From: Alphaproteobacteria bacterium
GTDB taxonomy: Bacteria; Pseudomonadota; Alphaproteobacteria; Geminicoccales; Geminicoccaceae
DNA: 37,650 nucleotides
Direction of reading: 5' to 3'
NCBI GenBank assembly: GCA_009908425.1
Contig: JAAAPF010000335.1
Span: 1 to 37,650 of the forward strand
The notes under the pieces are model-generated. The model had not been told where the DNA came from. It saw only the letters and a list, made by a program, of their open reading frames with translations, and did no database searches. How positions within the stretch are numbered: position 1 is the first letter of the stretch; each line of letters opens with the position of its first letter. Below, in pieces: positions 20,375 to 28,947 of this stretch. A program made the translations under genes and the position numbers.

Positions 20375-20402
20375 TTGATGTTCGGAAATGAACTCGTTAG
20401 CT
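20375..20402 (+). promoter_or_regulatory. Possible sigma-70-type promoter before the branched-chain-type ABC importer
   Basis: TTGATG and TTAGCT are separated by 16 bp within an AT-richer patch (20373-20403) in the 285-bp gap between putA and the binding-protein gene. The match to the consensus is partial. The rest of that gap holds nothing else I can name. Confidence 0.3.
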
Positions 20403-20510
20403 TGCCGCCATCGACGTGGGCGGGAGCGGCTCGTGGTGCACCGGTGAAAGCGGGGTCACCGCCGGCCGGTGCGGTCGTGGCCGCCGCCCGGTAACGAGGG
20501 AGGATCACCG

Positions 20511-21845
20511 ATGACGAAGAGCGTTCTGGGCGGCCGTCTCCGGCGCCGCCGCTTGATCGGGACCGGCGCCGCGCTCGGCGCGCTGACGGTCGCCGCCCCC
20601 TATCGCCTGCGCGCCCAGGCCGGCTTGCCGACCTTCACGCTCGGCCAGATCGCGCCCTTTACCGGCTCGGCGGCGGAGTTCGGCGAGTTCTACCGCGACG
20701 CCGTGCGGCTCGCCTTCGAGCAGGTCAACGCCGCCGCCGAGGAGGTGCTCGGCGGCCCGATCATGGACCAGCACATCGCCGAGGACACCAACACCCTGCC
20801 GACCCCGGCGATCGAATCGACCCGCAAGCTGGTCGAGGCCGACGGCGTGCCGGCTATCGTCGGCGGCTGGTCGAGCGGGGTGAGCGTCGCCACCGCGGTG
20901 TCGGTGTCGATCCCGTCGGGGGTGCTGCAGGTGGCCAACGGCTCGACCTCGCCGCTGATCACCGTCCTGCCCGAGGACCGCGACGCCGATCTCCTGTTCC
21001 GCACGACCGCCCCCGACACCTACCAGGGCATCGTCCTCGCCCAGCTGCTGTCCGGCGAGATCATGGCCGACCACCAGTTCCGGTCGGCCGCGACGCTCTA
21101 CGTCAACAACCCCTACGGGCAGGGGCTCTCCAACGCCTTCGCGCGGGCGTTCCAGGCGCGCGGCGGCACCGTGCAGGCGCAGGTGCCGCACCCCGAGGAG
21201 GTGCAGCCGACCTACAGCTCGCAGCTCGCCCTGGCGCTCCAGGAGGAGCCCGACATCCTGGTCTGCGTGAGCTACCCGGGCCACACCGCGACCTACCTCA
21301 AGGAGGCGCGCGACGTCTTCGGCTTCACGAGCTGGGCCTTCTGCGACGCCAACCGCTCCGAGCGGGTGATCGAGGCCCTGGGCCCCGACGTGCTGGCCGG
21401 CAGCCTCGGCACGGCGCCGGGCCAGGACCCCAGCATTCCGGCCTTTCAGAACTTCGAGGCCACCTATACCGAGCGCTTCGGCCGCGACCGCATCCCCCCC
21501 TTCACCGAGAGTGCCTACGACGCGGGCATCGCCATCGGCCTGGCGGGCGTCAAGGCGGCGATCGACGGCGAGAGCGAGATCACCGGCACCGTCCTGCGCG
21601 ACCGCCTGCGCACGGTCGCCAACCCGCCCGGCGAGCAGATCGTCGGCGGCACCCAGGAGGCGATCACCCGCGCCGTCCAGGTGCTGCGCGACGGCGGCGA
21701 CATCGACTACTCCGGCGCCGCCGGTGCCTGCGACTTCGACGACGCCGGCGACGTCGTCACCCCGCAGGCGATCTGGCGCTTCACCGAGGACGGCGCCATG
21801 GAGACCGTGCAGGTGATCTCGCCGGAAGACATCCCGAGCGAGTGA
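20511..21845 (+). CDS. Branched-chain-amino-acid-type ABC transporter substrate-binding protein
   Basis: Periplasmic binding protein (444 residues) of the LivJ/LivK/AmiC fold (Peripla_BP_6). It begins at the ATG at 20511 after GAGGGAGG. The signal region has RRRRLIGTGAALGALTVAAP, which could be a twin-arginine signal. The mature part shows LGQIAPFTGSAAEFGEFYRDAVRLAFEQ in two adjacent blocks, VGGWSSGVSVATA (ligand loop), ATLYVNNPYGQGL and FTESAYDAGIAIGLA. A strong intrinsic terminator follows its stop, then the ATPase and permease genes. The nearby putA suggests an amino-acid or related amide substrate, but the pocket cannot be read by eye. Confidence 0.93.
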   Translation: MTKSVLGGRLRRRRLIGTGAALGALTVAAPYRLRAQAGLPTFTLGQIAPFTGSAAEFGEFYRDAVRLAFEQVNAAAEEVLGGPIMDQHIAEDTNTLPTPAIESTRKLVEADGVPAIVGGWSSGVSVATAVSVSIPSGVLQVANGSTSPLITVLPEDRDADLLFRTTAPDTYQGIVLAQLLSGEIMADHQFRSAATLYVNNPYGQGLSNAFARAFQARGGTVQAQVPHPEEVQPTYSSQLALALQEEPDILVCVSYPGHTATYLKEARDVFGFTSWAFCDANRSERVIEALGPDVLAGSLGTAPGQDPSIPAFQNFEATYTERFGRDRIPPFTESAYDAGIAIGLAGVKAAIDGESEITGTVLRDRLRTVANPPGEQIVGGTQEAITRAVQVLRDGGDIDYSGAAGACDFDDAGDVVTPQAIWRFTEDGAMETVQVISPEDIPSE

Positions 21846-21860
21846 CGCCCACCCGGCACC

Positions 21861-21904
21861 GCCGCCCGCGTGGCCCTTGCCGGCCCGCGGGCGGCATGCT
21901 TTTT
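21861..21904 (+). terminator. Intrinsic terminator/attenuator between binding protein and livG
   Basis: Arms GCCGCCCGCG and CGCGGGCGGC pair perfectly. A further GGCC/GGCC pairing beyond a bulged T leaves a 6-nt loop. Four bases after the stem comes TTTTT. It lies 15 bp after the binding-protein stop and is the clearest Rho-independent terminator in the window. It likely lowers transcription of livG-livM relative to the binding protein. Confidence 0.75.
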
Positions 21905-21950
21905 GCTCGCCGTTCGACGGCCCGTCGTTCGCTCAGCTCCGCAGGTGGCC

Positions 21951-22728
<778 letters not shown>

Positions 22729-22748
<20 letters not shown>

Positions 22749-23436
22749 CGGGGTCACCTCGGGCTACGGCGACATGGAGGTGCTGCGCGACGTCTCGCTC
22801 GCGGTCGAGGCCGGCGAGATCGTCTCGATCATCGGCCCCAACGGCGCCGGCAAGTCGACGGTGATGAAGGTCGTCTTCGGCCAGCTCCGGCCCTGGCAGG
22901 GCAAGGTCGAGCTCGACGGCCGGGACATCTCGCGGCTGCCGCCCTACGAGATCGTGACCCTCGGCATGTGCTACGTGCCCCAGGTCGCCAACATCTTCAC
23001 CGACCTCACCGTCGAGGAGAACCTCGAGCTCGGCGCCTTCGCGCTCGCCGGTCGCGAGGTCGCCGAGCGCAAGGCCCGCATCTACGAGCTGTTTCCGCGC
23101 CTGAAGGAACGCGCGCGGCAAGAGGCCGGCAAGATGTCGGGCGGCGAGCGCCAGATGCTGGCGATGGGCAGCGCCTTGATGCTCGACCCTCGCCTGCTCT
23201 TGCTCGACGAGCCGTCGGCGGGCCTGGCGCCCAAGATGGTCGACGTCATCTTCGAGCGGATCATCCGGGTCAACCAGACCGGGGTGGCCATCTTGATGGT
23301 CGAGCAGAACGCCCGCGAATCCCTCAAGATGGCGCATCGCGGCTACGTCATGGCCAACGGCCAGAACCGCGTCGAGGGGCCGGGCCCCGCACTCGCCGAC
23401 GATCCCGATGTCGCGCGGCTCTATCTCGGAGGCTGA
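22729..23436 (+). CDS. livF: Branched-chain-type ABC transporter ATPase LivF
   Basis: Second ATPase subunit (235 residues). Walker A GPNGAGKST, signature MSGGERQMLAMGSAL, Walker B LLLLDEPSAGLAPK, and switch region MVEQNARESL. These are typical of LivF, including the D-loop SAGLAP. The ATG at 22729 lies inside the end of livG, preceded by a G-rich ribosome site. livH follows after 2 bp. Confidence 0.96.
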
Positions 23437-23438
23437 GC

Positions 23439-24515
23439 ATGGCGGACCTCGACCCGACCGGCGCGACGGGCGCGGCCACGGACGCGACCAGCCCGCCCCT
23501 GCGCGAGCGGGTGCGCGCCGCCCTGCAGAGCCGCACCGCGCTGGTGGTGATCATCCTCGCCGTCCTCGCGCTGTTGTGGTGGAGCGCGGTGGCGCGCGAC
23601 GTCTCCGCCGAGCGGCTGCTGTCGCTCACCGTCTGGGGGGTGATGCTCGGCGGCGTCATCGCGCTCGGGGCGATCGGCCTCACCCTGGTCTACGGCGTCT
23701 TGAAGTTTCCCAACTTCTCCCACGGCGCGATGGTCACGCTCGGGGCCTATCTCGCCTTCGCCTTCATGGCCGTGCTACCCCAGGGCCCGGCGCTCCGGCC
23801 GTTCTCCTTCGGCTGGGAGTTCCTCGCCGCTCTGGTGCTGGCGATGCCGCTCGTCGGCGTCGTCGCCCTCGGCCTCGACCGCGTGGTCTACCGCCGGCTG
23901 CGCCGCCAGAACGCCTCGCTCGTCCTGTTCGCCATGGCCTCGCTCGCCATGGCCTTCTTCCTGCGCAGCCTGATCTACCTGATCTGGGGCCCGGACTTCT
24001 ATTTCTACTACGATGCGCGGGCCAACCCGGTGCTCGATTTGCCGCTCAACATCCGGGTACAGGCCGATCAGCTGTTCATCGTGGTGCTGGCCTTCGCCAT
24101 CGTCGGCCTGGTCCACCTCCTCCTCACCCGCACCCGGATGGGCAAGGCGATGCGCGCCACCGCCAACAACCCCGATCTCGCCCAGATCCGCGGCATCAAC
24201 ACCGAACGGGTTATCGCCTGGACGTGGATCATGGGCGGGGCGCTGGCCGCCGCCGGCGGGGTGATGTACGGCCTGTCCTCGCAGCTGCGCCCGGAGATGG
24301 GCTTCTGGCTGCTGTTGCCGATGTTCGCCGCGGTCATCATGGGCGGCGTCGGCAACCCGCGCGGCGCGCTGGTGGGGGCGTTGATCATCGGGGTCACCCA
24401 GCAGGTCGCGACCGCCTTCTTGAACCCGGCCTACGGGCCGGCGGTGGCCTTCGCGCTGATGGTGCTCACCCTGCTGGTGCGCCCGCAGGGGCTGTTCGGC
24501 GCGCGGGGAGGCTGA
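23439..24515 (+). CDS. livH: Branched-chain-type ABC transporter permease LivH
   Basis: Inner-membrane permease subunit (358 residues). Start ATG at 23439, 2 bp after the livF stop (GGAGGCTGAGC just before it). After a ~40-residue charged N-terminus there are about eight to nine hydrophobic spans. LivH hallmarks are TLVYGVLKFPNFSHGAMVTLGAYLA in adjacent blocks (about 84-108), RTRMGKAMRATANNPDLAQIRGIN (the loop that contacts the ATPase) and MGGVGNPRGALVGAL. The N-terminal extension before the first helix is longer than usual for the family. Confidence 0.95.
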   Translation: MADLDPTGATGAATDATSPPLRERVRAALQSRTALVVIILAVLALLWWSAVARDVSAERLLSLTVWGVMLGGVIALGAIGLTLVYGVLKFPNFSHGAMVTLGAYLAFAFMAVLPQGPALRPFSFGWEFLAALVLAMPLVGVVALGLDRVVYRRLRRQNASLVLFAMASLAMAFFLRSLIYLIWGPDFYFYYDARANPVLDLPLNIRVQADQLFIVVLAFAIVGLVHLLLTRTRMGKAMRATANNPDLAQIRGINTERVIAWTWIMGGALAAAGGVMYGLSSQLRPEMGFWLLLPMFAAVIMGGVGNPRGALVGALIIGVTQQVATAFLNPAYGPAVAFALMVLTLLVRPQGLFGARGG

Positions 24516-24519
24516 GGCG

Positions 24520-25818
24520 ATGGATCCGGCCACGCTCGTCAAGGCGATCCTGCTCGCGCCGACGCTCACCATCCTGGTCTTCGCGCTGGTGCGCATTCCC
24601 TGGCGCGCGCGGGTGCCGCTGGGGCTCGTCCTCGGCGTCGGTGGCGCCTTCGGCGCCGCCGCCACGCTGGACGCCGGCCTGTTGTCCTATCTGGTCTCGT
24701 TCTCGATCATGGCGGGGATCTACGCCGTGCTCTGCCTCGGCCTCAACGTGCAATGGGGCTACACCGGCCATCTCAACTTCGGCATCGCCGGCTTCTTCGC
24801 GCTCGGGGCGTTCACCACCGCGCTCGTCACCACCTCGGCGCCGACCGGCACGCTGGCGCAGTACTCCCAGCAGGCCTTCGGGCTCGAGCTGCCGTTCCTC
24901 GTGGGGATCGCCGCCGGCGCGGTGGTCGCGGGCGTGGTGGCCTTTTTGATCGCGATCCCGGTGCTGCGCTTGCGCATGGACTTCCTGGCGATCGCCACCA
25001 TCGGCATCGCCGAGATCATCCGCCTCGTTTTCCAGAACGAGCGCTGGCTCGCCAACGGCCCGCAGCCGCTTCGAGGCGTGCCGCGGCCGCTCTACTGCAC
25101 CGTCCAGGAGCCCACCTGCGCCTGGCTGCCGGCACCGGTGGCGGCATGGCTCGCCCCGCTCGCGCCGCGCGACTACATCTTCATCTATCTCGGCATCGTC
25201 ACGCTGATCCTCGCCCTGGTCTACCTTGCGCTCGAGCGCGCGGTGCGCTCGCCCTGGGGCCGGGTCCTGCGCGCCACCCGCGACGAGGAGACCTCGACCG
25301 CGATGAGCGGCAAGAACGTGCCGCGGGTGCGCATCCAGTCCTTCGTCCTCGGCGCCGCCGTGATGGGGCTCGGCGGTGCCCTCTACGCGCACTACACCGT
25401 CACCATCGACTACAGCCACTTCAATCCGCTGTTCGCCACCTTCATCGTCTGGGTGATGCTGATGCTGGGGGGCAGCGGCAACAACCGCGGCGCCATCCTC
25501 GGCGCCTTCATCATCTGGGGGGTGTGGTCCGGCACCGCCTTTCTCACCGAGGCCCTCGAGCCCGGCTTACGGGCCATCTCCGAGACCCTGCCCGACCGCA
25601 GCGCCTACCTGCGCTGGCTGCTGGTCGCGCTCCTGCTCGCCGCCATCGTGCTCTACCGCCCGCAGGGATTGCTCAAGGAGGAGACCATCGTCTCGCGGCA
25701 CCTGCTGCGCCGGCGCGGCGCGGCGGCGACCACCCCCGGCGCGACGGCGACCGTCGGCGGAGCCCCTCCCGCGGCGACGGCGCCGGAAGCGGCAGGCCGC
25801 GACCCCGGCGGCGGATGA
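24520..25818 (+). CDS. livM: Branched-chain-type ABC transporter permease LivM
   Basis: Second permease subunit (432 residues), 4 bp after livH (GGGGAGGCTGAGGCG before the ATG). Hallmarks: GLNVQWGYTGHLNFGIAGFFALGA in adjacent blocks (about 74-97), MDFLAIATIGIAEIIRL, GRVLRATRDEETSTAMSGKNV (ATPase contact loop) and MLMLGGSGNNRGAILGAF. The last ~50 residues form a tail rich in Ala, Pro and Gly with low complexity. A loop with two cysteines (YCTVQEPTCAW, about 188-198) is likely periplasmic and could form a disulfide. A hairpin at 26015-26047 ends the operon. Confidence 0.94.
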   Translation: MDPATLVKAILLAPTLTILVFALVRIPWRARVPLGLVLGVGGAFGAAATLDAGLLSYLVSFSIMAGIYAVLCLGLNVQWGYTGHLNFGIAGFFALGAFTTALVTTSAPTGTLAQYSQQAFGLELPFLVGIAAGAVVAGVVAFLIAIPVLRLRMDFLAIATIGIAEIIRLVFQNERWLANGPQPLRGVPRPLYCTVQEPTCAWLPAPVAAWLAPLAPRDYIFIYLGIVTLILALVYLALERAVRSPWGRVLRATRDEETSTAMSGKNVPRVRIQSFVLGAAVMGLGGALYAHYTVTIDYSHFNPLFATFIVWVMLMLGGSGNNRGAILGAFIIWGVWSGTAFLTEALEPGLRAISETLPDRSAYLRWLLVALLLAAIVLYRPQGLLKEETIVSRHLLRRRGAAATTPGATATVGGAPPAATAPEAAGRDPGGG

Positions 25819-26014
25819 GCTCCGCCCGGGCGGCGAGCGTCACCGCCGAGCATGGGAGTGGCCGGGCGCACGACGCGAACCCCGCCGCCCGAGCCGCCGT
25901 TCTCGCGCCCGCCCTCGCGCAGTTCACGGAACCCCCGCCTCCCGGCGGGTGGCGTCGAGGGGTACAGGGGCGGTTACCATGACACCACCCGTCGCCCGCC
26001 CAGCGCGCGCGCTC

Positions 26015-26047
26015 GTCGCGGCCGTCCCCCGGGGAACGCGCCGCGAC
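26015..26047. terminator. Bidirectional hairpin between livM and the carbonic anhydrase gene
   Basis: GTCGCGGC pairs perfectly with GCCGCGAC (8 bp), with inner CCCC/GGGG pairing. It lies in the 254-bp gap between convergent genes, so it may end both transcripts. There is no T-run on either side. The rest of the gap shows no gene. Confidence 0.5.
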
Positions 26048-26072
26048 CGGGCGCACGCGCCCGCCGACCGGG

Positions 26073-26741
26073 TCAGGCGGCCGGCACGCCGTTGGCGAGG
26101 CTGCGCGTGGTCACGGCGTGGAAGTCCCCGCTGACGTCGTCGAGCCACAGCATCGCGCCCGAAGCGATCGAGAACCAGGCGCCGTGCAAACGCAGCCGCC
26201 GCTCGGCGATGGCGTCGGCGACGAAGGGAAAGGCGCGCAGCCGCCGCAGCGAGGCGCGGATCGATTCGAGCTCGACCTCGTGCTGCAGGGCGTCGCCCGC
26301 GAGGTCGGGTGCGCGCGCGCGCACCTTGCGGAAGGCGTCGTCGGCGAGCCCGACCCAGGGGTCGATGAACGGCCCGGCCGCGCTCCCGTCGGTGAAATGG
26401 TGGATGCAGGCGCCGACCCCGCCGCAGGCGGCGTGCCCCATGACCACGACGTCGTCGACCTCGAGATGCCGGACGGCGTATTCGAGCCCGGCCGAGGTGC
26501 CGTGAAAACCGCCGTCGGCCTCGTAGTCCGGCACCAGGTTGGCGACGTTGCGGAGCACGAAGAGTTCGCCGGGCGCGGCGTCGAAGATCATCGCCGGATC
26601 GACCCGGCTGTCGGCGCAGGCGAGCACGGCGAGCCGCGGCGACTGGCCCTGCGCGAGGCTCTCGTAGAGCGCGCGCTCGCGGCTGTAACGGCCTTCGCGG
26701 AAACGCTGATAGCCTCGCTCGAGGCTGCCGGGCACGTTCAT
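26073..26741 (-). CDS. Beta-class carbonic anhydrase
   Basis: Zinc enzyme that interconverts CO2 and bicarbonate in the cytoplasm. The 222 residues start at the ATG at 26741, directly behind GGAGGCGAAC; the longer frame to 26822 has no ribosome site. Zinc ligands are in CADSRVD (C42, with the D44-R46 dyad) and GHAACGG (H103, C106), as in plant-type beta anhydrases such as E. coli Can. Also present are the NVANLV and SAGLEYAVRHL motifs. Upstream lie two phased 33-bp direct repeats (26809-26891) that look like regulator binding sites. Confidence 0.95.
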   Translation of the reverse strand: MNVPGSLERGYQRFREGRYSRERALYESLAQGQSPRLAVLACADSRVDPAMIFDAAPGELFVLRNVANLVPDYEADGGFHGTSAGLEYAVRHLEVDDVVVMGHAACGGVGACIHHFTDGSAAGPFIDPWVGLADDAFRKVRARAPDLAGDALQHEVELESIRASLRRLRAFPFVADAIAERRLRLHGAWFSIASGAMLWLDDVSGDFHAVTTRSLANGVPAA

Positions 26742-26808
26742 GTTCGCCTCCTCTGCGCCCTTACCACCGTCGGTCACGCCACCATCGCCCACCCCGCGAC
26801 CGATCCGG

Positions 26809-26891
26809 GTGAGCGAAGCCATCGTGAACCGACTATGAAAGACCGCTAGCGAGGCGGCGCGACGGAAGCAACCGTGAACGGAACATGAAAG
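26809..26891 (-). repeat. Two 33-bp imperfect direct repeats, Pho-box-like, upstream of carbonic anhydrase
   Basis: Read on the minus strand, copy A (26891 down to 26859) and copy B (26841 down to 26809) match at 25 of 33 positions and are exactly 50 bp apart. Each contains CTTTCAT, four spacer bases, then a GTTCAC-type heptamer. This is the 7-4-7 layout of PhoB boxes (CTGTCAT-n4-CTGTCAT type), with imperfect bases. The downstream copy ends 67 bp before the carbonic anhydrase start. It may regulate that gene; the regulator is an inference. Confidence 0.55.
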
Positions 26892-26968
26892 GAAGACGGG
26901 TCTCGGTCCGCCCGTCGGGCGCCGGATCCGGGATCCGCCCCAGCGGCGACGGCGCGCGGGTCGACGGT

Positions 26969-27232
26969 TCAGCCGCCGTAGCGGCCCGGCAGTTCGATGT
27001 TGACCTCCAGCATCGACAGGTTGTCGCGGCGGTCGACGTCCACGCTCACCTTGTCGTCGCCGATGTCGACATATTTGCGTACCACCTCGATCAAGTCCTT
27101 CTGCAGCATCGGCAGAAAATCCGGGCCCTCACCGGTGGCGGCGCGGTCGCGCACGATGATCAGCTGCAGGCGGTCCTTGGCGGCGTCGGCGCTGCGCGGC
27201 CGGTTGCCGAGAAAGAAATCGAGCAGTTTCAA
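26969..27232 (-). CDS. minE: Cell division topological specificity factor MinE
   Basis: Small (87-residue) regulator that stimulates the MinD ATPase and drives MinCD oscillation, which keeps the division site at midcell. Residues 1-12 (MKLLDFFLGNRP) are the amphipathic membrane-targeting end. AAKDRLQLIIVRDR (about 17-30) is the anti-MinCD helix/strand, and the C-terminal part (VDVDRRDNLSMLEVNIELPG) is the dimerisation domain. It starts with a rare TTG at 27232 that overlaps the minD stop (TTGA), with a strong AGGAGG 5 nt upstream inside minD. Confidence 0.96.
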   Translation of the reverse strand: MKLLDFFLGNRPRSADAAKDRLQLIIVRDRAATGEGPDFLPMLQKDLIEVVRKYVDIGDDKVSVDVDRRDNLSMLEVNIELPGRYGG

Positions 27233-28044
27233 GCCGTCCTCCTCAAGAGGCGCTGGAACCAGCCGCCCCGGTTGCGCTCCACGAAGCGCATGGGCAGGTC
27301 CTCGCCCATGAGCCGGCGGACCGCGTCGCGGTAGGCCAGGCCCGCGGTGGAGCGGTCTTCGAGCACGATCGGCGTGCCGACGTTGGAGGCCGCGAGCACC
27401 GCCCGGTCCTGCGGGATCACCCCCAAAAGCGGGATCGCGAGGATCTCGAGGACATCCTCGGTGCGCAGCATCTCGCCCTGCTCGACCCGGTCGGCGTCGT
27501 AGCGGGTCAACAGCAGGTGGATCTTCACCGGCTCGGCGTTCTCCTCGGCGCGCTTGGAGCGGCTGTTGAGGATGCCGATGATGCGGTCGCTGTCGCGCAC
27601 CGAGGAGACCTCGGGGTTGGCGACGACGACGGCCTCGTCGGCGTAGTACAGCGCCATCAAGGCGCCCTTCTCAATCCCCGCCGGGCTGTCGCAGACGACG
27701 TAGTCGAAGTCGGCGTGGAGCTCGTCGAGCACCCGGCCGACGCCCGGCGTGTCGAGGGCGTCCTTGTCGCGGGTCTGCGAGGCCGGCAGGATCGACAGGT
27801 TGTGCAGGCGCTTGTCCTTGATCAGCGCCTGTTGCACCCGGATGTCGTCCTGAATGACGTTGACGAAGTCGAAGACGACCCGCCGCTCACAGCCCATCAT
27901 CAAATCGAGATTGCGCAGGCCCACGTCGAAGTCGATGACCACGGTCTTTTTGCCGGCCTGGGCCAGGCCGGTGGCGATGGCGGCGGCCGACGTGGTCTTG
28001 CCGACACCGCCTTTACCGGACGTGACCGTGACGATTTTGGCCAA
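27229..28044 (-). CDS. minD: Septum site-determining ATPase MinD
   Basis: Membrane-bound ParA-family ATPase (271 residues) that recruits MinC and is released by MinE. Deviant Walker A SGKGGVGKTT (about 9-18), DFDVGLRNLDLMMG (Walker A' region), VVCDSPAGIEKGA (Walker B, about 116-128), and a C-terminal amphipathic helix (GWFQRLLRR) for membrane binding. The start is a TTG at 28044, exactly where the conserved N-terminus MAKIVTVTSGKGG begins, with AAGGAG 8 nt upstream. No ATG fits. minC lies 22 bp upstream. Confidence 0.98.
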   Translation of the reverse strand: MAKIVTVTSGKGGVGKTTSAAAIATGLAQAGKKTVVIDFDVGLRNLDLMMGCERRVVFDFVNVIQDDIRVQQALIKDKRLHNLSILPASQTRDKDALDTPGVGRVLDELHADFDYVVCDSPAGIEKGALMALYYADEAVVVANPEVSSVRDSDRIIGILNSRSKRAEENAEPVKIHLLLTRYDADRVEQGEMLRTEDVLEILAIPLLGVIPQDRAVLAASNVGTPIVLEDRSTAGLAYRDAVRRLMGEDLPMRFVERNRGGWFQRLLRRTA

Positions 28045-28066
28045 GGACCGTTCTCCTTCCCTGCGG

Positions 28067-28822
28067 TCAGTTGATGACGTCCACGACCAGCCCGTCGCCG
28101 GCGAGCCGGATGCGGACGCGCTTGCCCCGCGCGCTCGCGGGAAAGTCGTCGCTGACGAGGTGCTCGCCGGCGATGCTGACGAGTTCGGCCTCGAGACGAT
28201 CGCAGAAGATCATCGCGCGGCGGTCGCCGTCGAAGCCGGCGAAGACCCGGCCCCGGAGCGGGGCGTAGACGTGGACGTGGCCGGCGGCGATGACCTCCGC
28301 GCCGTGGGAGATCGGGGCGAGGCAGACGACGTCGCCGCCGGCGGCGTAGACCTGTTGGCCGCCGCGCACCGCCTGATCGACCAGCAGGTTGCGCGGCGTG
28401 GGGGCGGGCGCCGCGGCCGGCGCCGAGGCGGGGCCGTCGGCCGCGGCGGGCGGGGGCGTGGCCGCTTCGGACTCGACCGCGGCGTCCGTCGGGGGGGCCG
28501 TCTCCGCCGGCGTGCCCGCGGCGAGGACGCTCAGCCCGACGCTGCGGGCGGCGTCGCTCCACGCCGGGTCGCCGTTCATCAGCCCGATCGGCTGCATCTC
28601 GCAGGCGCGCACGCGGGCGACGAACTTCCTCAGGTCCACCGGCGGCTGGTCGACCACGGCCTGGACGTCGATGACGATCGGCGCGTTCTTGAAGAAGCCG
28701 GGGGCGCGCAGCACGTCCTCGCGCAACCGCTCGAAAAAGCCCGGGTCGTCGGGCCGTTCGACGCGCAGCGCCAACAGGGTCTGCAGGGTACCGCGGATCT
28801 GGAAAGGTTTGGCGTCGGTCAT
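28067..28822 (-). CDS. minC: Septum site-determining protein MinC
   Basis: Inhibitor of FtsZ polymerisation, placed at the poles by MinD. The 251 residues have the N-terminal FtsZ-inhibiting domain (PFQIRGTLQTLLALRVE, then IVIDVQAVVDQPPVDLRKFV), a long Ala/Pro-rich linker (about residues 95-140), and the C-terminal beta-helix. The beta-helix carries the MinD-binding and dimer motif: VRGGQQVYAAGGDVVCLAPI in adjacent blocks, GAEVIAAGHVHVYAPLRGRVFAG and the final FPASARGKRVRI. It starts with ATG at 28822 and leads the minCDE operon. The 125-bp gap to trmFO likely holds the promoter. Confidence 0.96.
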   Translation of the reverse strand: MTDAKPFQIRGTLQTLLALRVERPDDPGFFERLREDVLRAPGFFKNAPIVIDVQAVVDQPPVDLRKFVARVRACEMQPIGLMNGDPAWSDAARSVGLSVLAAGTPAETAPPTDAAVESEAATPPPAAADGPASAPAAAPAPTPRNLLVDQAVRGGQQVYAAGGDVVCLAPISHGAEVIAAGHVHVYAPLRGRVFAGFDGDRRAMIFCDRLEAELVSIAGEHLVSDDFPASARGKRVRIRLAGDGLVVDVIN

Positions 28823-28947
28823 ACGGGCTCTGGGGCGCGGGCAAGGGCGCGCGACGGTTGCCGCAGGTTGGGGTGGATGGCGACGTCACACAAGGCGGCT
28901 CGCGTCTTTCTCCACAGAAATTTGCGGGCGCCCGTTGACAGCGCGCT

